64,000 nucleotides of DNA, from positions 81,941,243-82,005,242 of the forward strand of contig CM067444.1 of the NCBI GenBank assembly GCA_034508935.3. The letters are read 5' to 3'. Position 1 is the stretch's first letter; every line of letters starts with the position of its first letter. Positions 1-12,665 of the stretch are shown here, in pieces. Source of the DNA: Berghia stephanieae (taxonomy: Eukaryota > Mollusca > Gastropoda > Nudibranchia > Aeolidiidae). The notes beneath the pieces are model-generated. The model did no database searches. It was given only the letters and a program-made list of their open reading frames with translations, and had not been told where the DNA came from. A program made the translations under genes and the position numbers.

Positions 1-657
1 ACAACAGAATTTCTGTCACTCACAAAGCAGGGATTATTTGGATCTCTTGGAGGAAGAAAATAGAATTAGATAAAAGAAAATAGATGGACCAGTTTCCTTT
101 TGGAAGAGCAAGAGCTCAAAGTATAGGTGATCCCATTTTATATTTGCAAATTCAACTATAATTTTTGCTTTTTGTTTATTATTTAAAAAATGTTTTTTCC
201 CCTTAAATGATTATGAAGAGCATCATTTTTGTTTGAAAATGTTTCAAACGCACGCTGAAAACAAATCCTTCATTTATTTTGGACAACAACATCTTTTACT
301 TTAATTCAACAATAAATTAAGATGACCCTCAACTTGTATTTGCCTTCTTTAAAAGGGATATTTCAACTAGATATAAGAGCTTTTTAAAATTTTTGCGCTA
401 ACAAGTTGTGGGTCATCACTAAATATTGTATCAATATATTGTGAGTAAAAAAAAATTATTTCTAGAATGGAGACTTGTCTAACCATGATGAAGACTTTTC
501 TAGCCATAACGAAGACTTTTCTTGCCATAATGAAGAAAGCGTTTTGTTGAGTTTATGGCCGTGTATAGCTCTAAATGCGACGTTTGTTTAAAAATAATTT
601 TCTTTTGTCAGCATCGCTACTACCTCAACGTCTGGAGTTGGGGATGGAATAGTATAT
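1..657. other. No gene seen; short tandem repeat at 464-537
   Basis: Roughly four 20-26 bp units reading GCCATAATGAAGACTTTTCT with variation. The rest is AT-rich and unassigned. Confidence 0.5.
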
Positions 658-950
658 GTGGTCCGTCGTGTCAATTAGGTGTTATGTCGGGATGAACAAG
701 ATTAGGACATTTGAATTTCAAGTATAAAATGTGAAATAGAAATTTTAAGGTAGACGTCTATATTCTTTTTTTGTTTTTGTTTTGTTCTGTTTTGCGTTTT
801 GATTTGGGGGGGGGGAAGGTTCGTGTGGTTTGAGAAAACAACTTCAATGAAGACATTTATTTTAACTCAAATTCTATAACCTAAGATTAAAATTGAATTT
901 CAAGCACTATGTTGACCACGACACGATACCGTTTTGAGATGATTGGTCGC
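658..950. mobile_element. GTGACCC-type TIR element, copy 1
   Basis: Left end GTGGTCCGTCGTGTCA..GGTGTTATGTCGGGATGAAC and right end CGATACCGTTTTGAGATGA..GGTCGCAT are diverged inverted repeats; ATAT lies on both sides. No coding frame; a G run near 807-815. Confidence 0.55.
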
Positions 951-988
951 ATATCCATATTTAGTGACTACATAAATGATTCAGTTAA

Positions 989-1231
989 CTGTAGCACTCT
1001 GGAAAACTATGTATTTAAAAAGTTGGCCAGAAAACTCATCCTTTCAAATATCTATCAATTTAAATGACCCTCATCTTGGCAAAAACTCTCAATCCTAGGA
1101 CTAAGGAAAACTTCGCGAAGTCCCAGGTTTGAGAGTTTTTGCCAAGATTAGGGTCATTTAAATCAATGGATATTTGGATTACGAGTTTTCTGGCCAAATT
1201 TTCAAATACATAGTTTTGCAGAGTACTGCAG
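989..1231. mobile_element. Palindromic foldback element, copy 1 (TTAA flanks)
   Basis: About 243 bp, nearly self-complementary around 1119. Arms run from CTGTAGCACTCTGG through TTTAAATGACCC and CTTGGCAAAAACTCTC to the mirror. Flanked by TTAA at 985-988 and 1232-1235, a likely target duplication. No coding capacity; the minus frame across it is an artefact. Confidence 0.8.
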
Positions 1232-1467
1232 TTAATGACTACACGTTCATATCGGATTGCTTGTCTTCTTCTGGGAATATCGACATCCTTGAACTGTTCC
1301 TTTGACTGCTTTGATACTTTTTTGGAAAGTATTTTAATATTTTGATAATTGACTGCTGTGTGCAAACTGTTCCACTTGTCCACCAATGCAAGATAACTTA
1401 TAGACACGCGATTTTCGCCGAGAGTGGTCGGTGTTTAGTTTGACGCCGTTCTGTAGGCACCGTCATC

Positions 1468-1665
1468 TGGGGTAACTTTGCCTAAAGGGGAAACTTTGCC
1501 TCTTGTCTTGAATTTTGGACCAATAAAAGATTGTTAATTTCTGTGGCAATTATTTCCTTTAATAAAAATTCAAGTCTTTTAACGGGTACAATAACTGCAC
1601 AACAAACTAAGTTTATTCAAATTGCTCCAAATCCACAGAGGCAAAATTACCCCAAATCACAGTAA
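1468..1665. mobile_element. Small TIR element (GGGGTAACTTTGCCT ends)
   Basis: A 15 bp inverted repeat with one mismatch (GGGGTAACTTTGCCT and AGGCAAAATTACCCC) bounds 198 bp with no coding frame. Likely a MITE; only one copy with both ends is seen. Confidence 0.5.
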
Positions 1666-2864
<1,199 letters not shown>

Positions 2865-2893
2865 TACTACTACTATATCGTAAATATATTTAT

Positions 2894-2994
2894 GTGACCC
2901 ACGGTTCAGATCGGTATTATGTGCGGCTATAATAACATGGTCTTGTGGTATGAGTTGCGCGGAAGATATAGAGAGAGAAAAAACGCAATAGTCT
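2894..2994 (+). mobile_element. GTGACCC-type TIR element, left end only
   Basis: GTGACCCACGGTTCAGATCG and GTATTATGTGCGG match the left end of the other copies; no right end is seen before the LINE fragment that follows. Confidence 0.45.
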
Positions 2995-3680
2995 TCTGAG
3001 GAAGCTGGCGGGAACAACTTGGGGTGCTAATCAATACGCTTCTGAGGACGTCCGCCCTGGCACTTTGCTATTCCATCGCGGAGTACTGCGCTCCAGTGTG
3101 GTGTAGAAGCAAGAACGTTGAGAAGGTCGATGTAAAATTTCGCAAGTCCATGCAATAATGTGGGGAACGCTGGCAACAACGCCTAGAGAATGGGGCCCGA
3201 TATTGGCAGCAATCCAGCCACCGGGTGTCCGGCGGAAGACGATTGCAAAAAAAGAGAGAGGGAATGGGGATACCCCTCTCAAGCGCATAATGGACGGTGC
3301 CCCTGTTTCGAGCCGAAATAAGTCCACGTAGTTTCTCTGACTTTTGCATATACGAAATGGAAGTGGGTTTGGACGAATTCAATCCCTCGACGGGGCGGGG
3401 ACATCGACTCCTCGAAGCTCGGGGCGAAGTTGACAGCCTTCTCCACCTGCAAGAGGAAACATTGGGTGGCAGCGAACTGATTTCGTTCGAGAACCTCCTT
3501 ACGGCACGCTCACTATATCAGTGGGGACTTGCCACCTGTCCAACATGTACCCGTTGTGGTCAAAAGCCCGGAACCTCAGAGCATCTATTTGAACTATCCG
3601 TTGTGACGAACTTCGCGACCGTACATGATTGCGGCGTTGAGTTTGTGTCCTGGATAGATCATCATAACCTAGTAGTGTGA
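2995..3680 (+). pseudogene. 3' end of a jockey/CR1-like LINE, decayed
   Basis: Pieces in different plus frames read TSALALCYSIAEYCAPVWC and RSKNVEKVDV, then WGTLATTPREWGPILAAIQP, and at the end WGLATCPTCTRCGQKPGTSE and VSWIDHHNLVV. This order (ALCYS..AEYCAPVW, then a Cys-rich finger, then SWI) is the region after the reverse transcriptase in one common group of animal non-LTR retrotransposons. Several frameshifts and a stop show it is dead. The 5' part, with the reverse transcriptase core, is absent. Minus frames over it are shadows. Confidence 0.72.
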
Positions 3681-3714
3681 CACCATTAGAAGATGTTGCC
3701 GTAAACAGAAGAAA

Positions 3715-3934
3715 AAAACACACATTTTTTTTAAAAATTTGGCTGAAAACTAATCCTTCAATATCAATCGATTAAAATGACCCTCATCTTGTCAAAAACT
3801 CTTAAACCTGGGATTTTCTTGAGGATTTTCAGAAGTCCCAGGTTTGAAATTTTTGACAAGATGAGAGTCATTTTAATCGATCGATATTTGATGGACTAGT
3901 TTTCAGACAAATTTTTTACTGTGTTTTAGCAGAG
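3715..3934. mobile_element. Palindromic foldback element, copy 2
   Basis: Same family: arms with AATATCAATCGATTAAAATG, CTCATCTTGTCAAAAACTCT and their complement, ending GCAGAGTACGGCAT. Centre near 3810-3825. Confidence 0.75.
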
Positions 3935-4513
3935 TACGGCATAGTATTTCTTGGGTTTTTATTATTTATTTAGCTCTTCCAATACCTTTTTATGCTCTCT
4001 TCTCACTCATATACTTGCATAATATAACAAGTAAATTAGATTTAAGATTTCAATTTAAAAAATAACAAGTTTTGTGGAATTTTGAGACAGCCAACAAAAA
4101 AGATTTGTATTTGACAAATCAATTAAGTAGAGGTTTTTTAAAAAATATCTTCTTTTTTTTTTGGGAAGCGGGTGAGAAAAAACCCCGGAAGTTTCCACTT
4201 ATTTTCACATATTGTGTTTTTAACGCAATAATGGCGAGGGCGGGGGGGGGGGGGGGTGAGTCTTGAAAAACTGCCTACAAAGTTATATGTAAGTATCAAA
4301 ATCGAAGTCTAGAATATTTACTCTAGTACTTGAATAATTCGCTGTGTGTTAAAAGGATAAATAAAAACTGACTTTTCCACTAAATTAACTGGACACATTG
4401 TATTATTGAGGACAAATCAGAATTTTCTGACCCTTTCTTGATGCACTGGTTTCCTAAATTATAAGGTTGTGAAAACTGAATTGGTATGTAAAACTGAATT
4501 TTAACTCTAATTG
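3935..4513. other. No gene seen
   Basis: AT-rich, with a G run at 4242-4256. The short plus frame at 4072-4266 has no recognised similarity. Confidence 0.4.
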
Positions 4514-4722
4514 ACTGCCGTACTCTGGAAAAGCGTGCATTTGGCCAGAAAACTAGTCCTTCAAATATCGATCGATTTAAATGATCCTCATCTTGGCACA
4601 AACTCTCAAAGTTTGATACTTTGTGCCAAGATGAGGGTCATTTAAATCGATCGATATTTGAAGGACGAATTTTTTTTGGTCAAATTTTTAAATACATGTT
4701 TTTTTTTTATTGAGTGCGGTAG
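4514..4722. mobile_element. Palindromic foldback element, copy 3
   Basis: Starts CTGCCGTACTCTGGAAAA and ends GAGTGCGGTAG. Arms meet near 4610 with almost no loop, giving a near-perfect hairpin. Confidence 0.8.
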
Positions 4723-4944
4723 GTAGTTATCTTGAATATTAAGTGACATAGATATTTTTCCCTCGTTTCTTTCTCAATTACATACCTTATTCTGTCTGAC
4801 CAATTACATTCACTTATTATATGCGACTACTAAGTTGCTAGATATAGAAGCCGTGAACTTAACTATAAAAAGTACAAAACGGAAACTGAACATTAATAGC
4901 TTCAGAAAAAATAATAAAATTTTATCAATTAATTGTTTTTATTG

Positions 4945-5090
4945 TTGGCTAAAGAGAGTTTTGAGCCCGAAACGTTCCGTGTTTAGTATTTAGTTATCTT
5001 TCTTTTCTTGTTTTTTTTTTTTTAGCTGATTGATTGTTTTTGTTAATTAGAGCGGGTTTTGGTCTCGAAACACTCCGTGTTTAGTATTTA
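4945..5090 (+). repeat. GAGCCCGAAAC repeat, two copies (hammerhead-like core)
   Basis: 4945-4990 reads CTAAAGAGAGTTTTGAGCCC followed by GAAACGTTCCGTGTTTAG. 5042-5090 is a second, diverged copy. See findings for the ribozyme reading. Confidence 0.6.
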
Positions 5091-5436
5091 TTAAATGTAA
5101 ATCTTTTTTTTAAAGCTGATTGTTTTTGTTATTTTTGTTTTTAGTTTTGTTTTTTTTTTTAACCCCAGGAGTGAGAGACATCCAACGTTTGCCGTCATTT
5201 TGTCAGTTTATTTTTATTCTTCTTATATATACACACAGTAAACATAGGTATATGAATACTGACTAAAAGTCATTGAAAAAATATATAAATAAATAAATAA
5301 ATAATCAAACTTAAGTATGAAAGAAAGAAATAAAAAGAAAGAGATAAGATAATTTAAGACATATATTTGAATAAATAATTATGACTAAAAAGATATCAAT
5401 AAAATATATAATAAATATATTATTGCATTATGTTTT

Positions 5437-5510
5437 CGTTGTTAATTAAAGAGGGGTTTTGAGCCCGAAACGTTCCGTGTTGAGTATTTTATTCTGTTTA
5501 GAAGCTGATA
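5437..5510 (+). repeat. GAGCCCGAAAC repeat copy
   Basis: TAAAGAGGGGTTTTGAGCCC then GAAACGTTCCGTGTTGAG and, after about 20 bp, GAAGCTGATA. Same unit as at 4945. Confidence 0.6.
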
Positions 5511-5717
5511 TAATTATAATCATGTTCGGTTAATATACTTAACACATATTATAACGACATTTCTTTTTCTCTCTTCTTTGTTTGGAAACCTTATTTAAAT
5601 TTCTGTTTACCTGTTCATGACATTTATTAAAAGCACCTTAAAATCTACCTCAAAATTAAACGAAAGCACAAACATAGTATCGGATGTTGAGTTACTGTGG
5701 TTAGAGAAGAATAAAAT

Positions 5718-5765
5718 TATATAAACACGGAACATTTTGGGCTAGAAAACCCTTTCACGGCCAAT
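5718..5765 (-). repeat. GAGCCCGAAAC repeat copy, inverted
   Basis: AAACACGGAACATTTTGGGC with AGAAAACCCTTT is the reverse complement of the unit, with changes. Confidence 0.45.
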
Positions 5766-5892
5766 TTAAAAAAAAAAACATTTAAAACATGAATAATCAC
5801 TATAAATCACCTTTTTAAAACTTTTCCGCTGTCTATCTGGTTTTAACGTGATTTATTAACACTTTAGCCTTTTTTTTTTTTTCTTTTTTTTT

Positions 5893-5966
5893 TTTGGCTG
5901 AGTAAGGGTTTTGAGTCTGAATCGTTCCGCGTTTAGTATTTTGCTCTTTTCTGAAGCCGCTATATA
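5893..5966 (+). repeat. GAGCCCGAAAC repeat copy
   Basis: GGCTGAGTAAGGGTTTTGAG with TCTGAATCGTTCCGCGTTTAG, then TTCTGAAGC, aligning to the unit over about 70 bp. Confidence 0.5.
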
Positions 5967-6099
5967 TTATTTTTGTAAATTTATTTAGTGATATGTTTTT
6001 TTCTTTTTGATTTCGTAAAATTTAACAACTAATAATTTCTAAATCCCTCCATATCAGTTTGGTCTGTTCTCTTTCTTTCCATTCGTATTACATTGAGTA

Positions 6100-6556
6100 T
6101 GCTTGCGCGCGCGCGCGTGTGTGTGGTGTTGTGTATTTATGTATATGCGTGCGTATGTGTGTGTATTTATGTATATGCGTGCGTTGTATGTGTGTGTGTC
6201 ATAATTATGTGACTTTGAAAGTACTTATTTACTGATTTGATTAAAATATGACATATACAGGACAAGAAATAGTAGTATATCTGTATGTATTTTGACATCT
6301 GTGTAGCATCGTAACGATAAAGATTGTTGTGATAATGTACTATTAATTATGATGATAATGGCATTTTATATTTTTCTTTGTAATATATTTGCTTTGCTAT
6401 TTATTTCACTATGCCCGTCCCCCTGATCTTTTTATTTACTTATTTGTGTAATTATTATTATATTTTATCATCATATCACATCATCATCTATCTATCATTC
6501 TATTATTAATATCATATATAATCATCATCATCATTATCATCATCTCATTATTATTA

Positions 6557-6620
<64 letters not shown>

Positions 6621-6650
6621 TATTATTATTATTATTATTATTTTATTGCG
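6100..6650. repeat. GT-rich then (TTA)n microsatellite region
   Basis: GCGC/GTGT tracts near 6105-6200 and TTA repeats at 6545-6642. No gene. Confidence 0.8.
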
Positions 6651-6797
6651 TGAAACTTTTATCATGCCACCCATATAAGTATTTTGGACGCAAATAACAC
6701 ATTTGATGAAGTTATGGTAAATCTTTGTTTTGTTGTTATCGGCCCTGTCGTACTTTGAACGAAAAAAAAAAAAACAACAACAAAAAATAACAATAAA

Positions 6798-6993
6798 CAA
6801 CACATTATAAAAACTTGGGCCAGAAAACGTGTCCTTCAAACATCGATTAACCAAAATGATCCTCATCTTGTCAAAAACTCTCAAACCGGGACTTCCTTGA
6901 CGTCCCAGATTTGAGAGTTTTTTACAAGATGAGGATCATTTTAATCGATCGATATTCCGAGTTTTCTGGCCAAAATGTTTTTAATGTGCTGTT
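6798..6993. mobile_element. Palindromic foldback element, copy 4
   Basis: Core arms as in the other copies. The outer ends read ACAACACATTATAAAAAC and GTTTTTAATGTGCTGT, so symmetry extends to different terminal bases. Confidence 0.72.
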
Positions 6994-8051
6994 CTTTTTT
7001 TCCCCAGAGTCCCAAAGGGGTTATGTCAACACCAACAAAGTTACCGGCATACGATGTCTTAGTATAACTTTATTTTATTTATTTAAGTATTCATATATCC
7101 ATTTATTGTCTGTGCTTTCTTTTGTTTATAATTATTCGTTTATTCATTCATTTATTTATTCATTTAATTCTTCTTTTTTTTTTGGTTTATTTATCTAATG
7201 ATCTTTTAAACATTTGTTTATTTCTTTATCTTCTTATTTATTGATTGAAAACCGTAAGTCTTTAAATTAACATGTCTTTGTCATATCAAATAACGTATAA
7301 ATATATTTTAATTTCTTGGTAAAATTTTTACCGTGTCAAGTCTAAGGAATAATTTTATCATGTCTTTGCATCGGTTTCATTCACGATTGTTACCACAACG
7401 GTTAGCTACTAAGTAATTCATGCTATGTAATTGTGTATATTGTTGTTTATATTTTCTTTTTTTTTCTTCTTCTTCTCTTAATGAGTTGCATGAATTTTTT
7501 TTATTACAGCTCGAATGCAAGAGATTGACCAAATTTTCTGGATAATCGTCAATGTATAAGTCAGTTGTCAAATGTGATATTCTTACTTCGTTGTAATAAT
7601 TAATTTTTATAAAAAAACGATTTAAAACACGGACGACGAGTATTTCTAGTCATAATTGATTGGTTATTATAATTATAATAATAATAATGTCATCTTGAAT
7701 ATTAATTTATAATAATTCATGTGAATTTGTCGGTCTCGTTTATTATGTTGTATGTAAACTATGATATTGTAACTATATTTATAAAATTAGCAGATCTGTC
7801 TCAAATTATTTCATGTTGTGTACTGTGAAATTGTTGAATGCACATGATGATGATGATAATGATAATAATACCTCTAAACAGGAGTTTGATAAATTATTTT
7901 TAATGCATTACATTGCATATTACAATATATTATATTATAGTAATATTGGTAGTTGACAAATTATTAATGGTTTAATAGAGAATATTGTTACGAGTATTAT
8001 TGTCACTGAATAAACTATCACTTTTACTCTTTATCTCCAGATATATTCATC

Positions 8052-8119
<68 letters not shown>

Positions 8120-8145
8120 TCTTTCTTTCTTTCTTTCTTTTCTGT

Positions 8146-8181
<36 letters not shown>

Positions 8182-9794
8182 CCACACTACACACACACAT
8201 ATATTTTGTAATATTAATTAATTGTCTTTTAAACATTGTTCCAATGTGATACTGTTCCGTATTGTAATACACCTCAATTAATGTACAAAGAATGAATTCA
8301 CTTACCACCACAGTCATATTGTATTTATTTCATTATTTATCTAACTTTTTTTTTTACTTTAAAAAACATTAATCGTTGTCATTTGTGATTTAATAAATAT
8401 GGCTGTTATTGATGGCAGTACCTACCTACTCTGAAACAAACAAAAATGTACACAACACTGCTGAGGCATTATAATAAATCACTTTTAACGAATTAGATAA
8501 AAAAAATATCTCTTTATTCATTCTCATTAGAAAATTATTCTTGGAGTGTATCTCGAAAAAAAGATCGACGTGTCTCAAGGGTTAGCCGCAGCACAACGCC
8601 TCAAATTGATTAGTATTAGGAGAGGCTGAAGGGGAAAAAATTATTTCTTCATGTGAGACCGCGGATTGAAATATTGTTCATGTCGTGTAATGTGTCCGTT
8701 TCGGTTGGAATGCGACTTTTTTTTTAATCTCAGGTTTGCCACATGGCTTGACTGTTACTGAGATCTACTCTTATATTATATACTGTTATTTTCAATTCCC
8801 CTCTATCTATTTTTTTTCTCCTTCGACGTATGTCAATCATGAGATTTGCAGGAAGGGATGAATTTGAAATCGAACTGGCCAGTGTTTTTGCCATCTCCCT
8901 TTCCTGGTGCGCTGACATGACCTAAAAATGTTCCAAACGTCCTTAATCTTTTAAAATTTAACTCTGATAAATCAAAATAAAAACGAGATTAAAAACGGTG
9001 GAAATTTAGGCTATACGAAGAGGTGTTAAAATATTATGACTAAACTAAAGTAACGGTTTTAAGAGCGTTCGAATGGTACGGGATTCAATCTTTACAACTA
9101 TAGAGGCGCGCCATAAAAGACAATTTAATCCTGAGGTCAAGTCTATATAAAATGTCAATTGTAATAAAGTTAGAAGTCTTTCCTTCAAATTTGAATAGAT
9201 TTAATGATGAAAAAAATGCACTCTTTCAAAATATCACACTGAAAATAATATGGTACAGACGTGAGCTGAGAAATTCTAATTCATTAGATACTCTTTTTTT
9301 TTGAGGGACTGTGTTTTTGAAGCGCACCTTTCTACTTTTAACAATATAAATGACGCAGTTCTGTGATTTCTGTTCTCTGTTTCAACCATCTATTCGTGAT
9401 ATTTGATATTTGCCTACAAAAATACGTGTATTGATATTCAGAAGTGATCTAATGATTACTCCTTTGTCGATCAGTCGAACCTTTTGTATTAAGAAAAATC
9501 GTAGGAAAGATGTCCTATCAAAACGTTTATTTATATTAATATTTTATTGTATCCTGGTTGTTGTCAAATTTGGATTTTGTGATTTTTTGTAGCATTCGAA
9601 AACGAACCTCTTTGAACTTATTGTGATACATGGATAATTTACCAAATGGGGAAACTATTTTATAAGTGATAATATATATATATTATTTTTTTTCCTCACT
9701 TTTTTTTTTTGTCTTCAGTATTTTAAAATGTTAAAGACATTGTGTTTTTCTCAACAAATGCACCTAGAATAATGATACCCATTTTAATCAGTAA
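6994..9794. other. No gene seen; includes (TC)n at 8050-8180
   Basis: AT-rich, no exon recognised. The (TC)n array with a central TTCT block produces long Leu-Ser and Arg-Glu frames that are not genes. Confidence 0.5.
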
Positions 9795-10013
9795 CACGCA
9801 CTGTAAAAAAGTCGTATTTAAAAATTTGGCCAGAATACTCGTCCTTCAAATATCAATCGATTTTAATGGCTCTTATCTTTTCGAAAACTCTCGCGAAGTT
9901 ACATGTTTGAGAGGGTTTTTTTTTCCGAGATGAGGGTCATTTAAATCGATCGATATTTGAAGGACGAGTTTTATAACCAAATTATTAAATATGATTTTTT
10001 CCAGAGTACGGCA
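9795..10013. mobile_element. Palindromic foldback element, copy 5
   Basis: Arms with TTTGGCCAGAATACTCGTCC and the mirror, ending CCAGAGTACGGCAT followed by TTAA. Confidence 0.75.
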
Positions 10014-10569
10014 TTTAACTGGTTAGTTGAGTCACTGTAAGCTTTACACCACTTTCCACTATGTTAGGAGATAGGGCTTTATGTGGGAGTTAAATTGACT
10101 AACGGAGATATCTCACCTACCTATATTATATATTATTAACTTCTCTTCTAAACTGTAATAAAGCTGTTCAAAAGGCTTTTGAATGGCGCCATTTTAGTTA
10201 TAGGATTTCAGTTTCCTTCATTGTAAAATCAGTTTGTTTTTTTTCCAGGCATGAACATATGAATAGTTTGATCTTCGACTGAAATCATTGTAAAATGACT
10301 TAATTTGGGTTGAGATATAAACTTTTCTCGTCCATCAAATTACATTCTTTTTTTTTTTTTAATTTCAAGTCAAGTTTAGCAATACATGCCATTCCGACAT
10401 CTTTACGAGTTTATACTTTTAAACATTGGTTGTCTTGTGTTTAGATTTTAATGATTTCAGTGACTGCTACTCCTATCTAGTTAGTGTGAAAATGACAACA
10501 AAAACCCTTTGACATAGACATAACAATACTATCGTAATCTGAAAAAAAAAAAAAACATACAAACAACAC
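10014..10569. other. No gene seen
   Basis: AT-rich single-copy-looking DNA without a recognised exon or repeat. Confidence 0.35.
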
Positions 10570-10806
10570 AAAAAACATTTTAAAATGTTATCCAGAAAAC
10601 GCATCCTTCAATTTATATCGATCGATTAATATGACCCCAATTTTGTATATAAAACTCCCAAACCTGGTACTTAGCAAGTCCAAGGTTCGATAAATTTTTA
10701 ACACGATTAGAGTCATTTCAATTGATCGATATTTAATATTTGAAGAACGAGTTTTCCGGTCAAATTTTAAAAAAAACTGTGTTTGTTTTCTCTAAGTACG
10801 GCAGTA
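10570..10806. mobile_element. Palindromic foldback element, copy 6
   Basis: More diverged copy centred near 10675; ends CTAAGTACGGCAG. Confidence 0.7.
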
Positions 10807-10972
10807 TTTTGACGTCTTTATCAAAACGTAATACAAGTCGTATCCACTGTCATGTCAAACCCTCCCATATTGTGTACTTGTATTTTTCTTCAGTTGTGTT
10901 TTTATGTCCTCATTCATTTTGTTTCTTCACATTTTTTTTTTTTTTTTGGTTCCTCAAAGAAATTACTTAAAC

Positions 10973-11583
10973 GCGGCCCACCGCCCCAAACCGGTGTTAT
11001 GTCTGGGTGTTTTTGATGCTTAGGTAATTTAATATATTTTATAGGTGCAGCTATGTAGTTGAATGGTATGACACTCGCCTTCTGGTCGAAAGATCCTGGA
11101 TTCGAGTCCCGCTCTGAGCGGCGCGTAATTGAGTCCTGGGAAAATGCTCTTTACTCACATTATCTCGTCGTACTCAGGTGTAAAATAAGTCCCTGACCGT
11201 TAACAGCGCTGTCTCTGTCGGTGAAAAAAAATGCAATTTCGCTTAACACGTGTCACGTCTCGTCCTACTTGTTACGTGTTGCTGTTGGCTAAGGACCTCT
11301 TGTAAAGCGCTTTGAGTACGTTTAGTGGATATTGCGCTATCTAAAAGCTCTTTTTTTTTCTTTTTTTTTTTTTGAGGGGGGGGGGGGGGGGTTAGGTACA
11401 TAGATAGTCCAAAATATGAAACTTGGGTCAGCTCTTATAATTTCTATTGTTGAAGACGACATGGTTTCTTAAGAGGACAAAAACTAAAATATCACATCTC
11501 TGGTCATTTCTAGACATAAAACCACCTTTTTGGGGGGTAACAAAATTGACCTCGACATAATGCCGTTTTAGACGATAGGTCAC
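10973..11583. mobile_element. GTGACCC-type TIR element with SINE-C inside
   Basis: Left GCCCACCGCCCCAAACCGGT with GTTATGTC and right GACATAATGCCGTTTTAGAC with GATAGGTCAC. A SINE-C copy (11046-11355) is nested inside, so this insertion is the older. Confidence 0.6.
11046..11355 (+). mobile_element. SINE-C copy (tRNA-like head)
   Basis: Head GCAGCTATGTAGTTGAATGG with GGATTCGAGTCCC as box B-like; body ends AGTGGATATTGCGCTATCTA followed by AAAGCTC and T-rich sequence. The best-preserved of the family in this window. Confidence 0.75.
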
Positions 11584-11779
11584 AAATTTGAAATTGAAAT
11601 GCAGTAAAATAATTTATGACTAAATGAATTGAGAATGTTTGGGGATGTATTATCAAATTCGAGTTTATATTTTTCTAAATTTTGTACTTTAAATATTGGA
11701 GGGAAAAAAAAAAGAAAGAAAAAAACCAAAACCAACAGAAATCGATTGAAAGGCATAATGTGTGTTTATGAATTCTATA

Positions 11780-12063
11780 GTAAGTAGTAAGTAGTCCTTC
11801 AGAGTCATTCGGCCCATTGGAGCCGGAGTTTATCCCGGTTTCTGTTGCGTGAAACTGACAATAGCAATTGCTTGGTATCCTTAGGATAGGACGCTAATCT
11901 ATCGCAAAGTACTTTCCGACAAGTCTAACAGACTCAGCTAACAATTCACTGCTGGGTGGACAGGTAAGTCAGAAGAAATAAAAACTCGACTGGCACCCGA
12001 GATCGATCACGGTCCCTGTGCGTGTAAACCGAGTGCTCTACCAGCTGAGCTATAGGGACCCCC
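11780..12063 (-). mobile_element. SINE-B copy (tRNA-like head)
   Basis: On the minus strand the head is GGGTCCCTATAGCTCAGCTG, GTAGAGCACTCGG and a box B region with GATCGATCTCGG; the body ends GGCCGAATGACTCTGAAGGA. Flanked by a 12 bp target duplication ATGAATTCTATA (11768-11779 and 12064-12075), so it retroposed. Confidence 0.85.
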
Positions 12064-12162
12064 ATGAATTCTATAAATACCATTGAAATGTTGAAACACT
12101 CAAATGGTCCAGTCCAATTCGTCACCATTTTAAATTATGATTTGCTCCTCACAAACCCAGTG

Positions 12163-12434
12163 CTGCCGTACTCTGGAAAAGACCCATATTTTAAAATGTG
12201 GCCAGAAAACTCGTCCTTCAAATATCGATCGATTAAAATGATTCCCGTCTTGGCAAAAAAAAAAAAAAAAACAAAAAAAAAAAAAACAAAACAATCAAAC
12301 TCTCTAACCTGTGATTTCGCGAAGTCCCAGGTTTGAGAGTTTTTTGTCAAGATGAGGGTCATTTAAATCGATGATATTTGAAGGACAAGTTTTCTGGCCA
12401 AGTTTTAAAATATGGGTTTTTCTAGGGTACGGAA
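12163..12434. mobile_element. Palindromic foldback element, copy 7
   Basis: Starts CTGCCGTACTCTGG and ends GGTACGGAAG. An A-rich insertion (12256-12290) sits in the left arm and breaks the palindrome. Confidence 0.75.
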
Positions 12435-12495
12435 GAGTTGTTATAGAACGTTATTATTATAGTAGACTGTTATCGCAACGAGTTTAACCAGTTAA

Positions 12496-12661
12496 CTGTC
12501 GTAGTATTTAAAGATATGGCCAGAAAATTCGTCCGAATATGGATCGATTTAAGGTCATTTAGATCGATCGCTATTTAAAGGACGAGTTTTCTGGCCAAAT
12601 GTTTAAATTCGTGTGTTCCACCCCCCCCCCCCCCCCCCCCCCCCCCCCAAGAGAATGGCCG
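12496..12661. mobile_element. Palindromic foldback element, copy 8 (centre lost)
   Basis: Flanked by TTAA at 12492-12495 and 12662-12665. The arms are short and the centre is deleted; a run of 28 C (12621-12648) fills the right arm. Confidence 0.65.
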
Positions 12662-12665
12662 TTAA

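Noticed and set aside
1060-1407. 115-codon minus frame
   Set aside because: It crosses the palindromic foldback element and adjacent AT-rich DNA; no similarity is recognised and half of it is repeat.
8024-8317. Arg-Glu and Leu-Ser repeat frames
   Set aside because: Products of the (TC)n array at 8050-8180.
11990-12063. Possible tRNA gene (CAGCTGAGCTATAGGGACC)
   Set aside because: It is the head of a SINE-B copy with a target duplication; the acceptor and anticodon stems do not pair properly, and the same head recurs at six or more sites.
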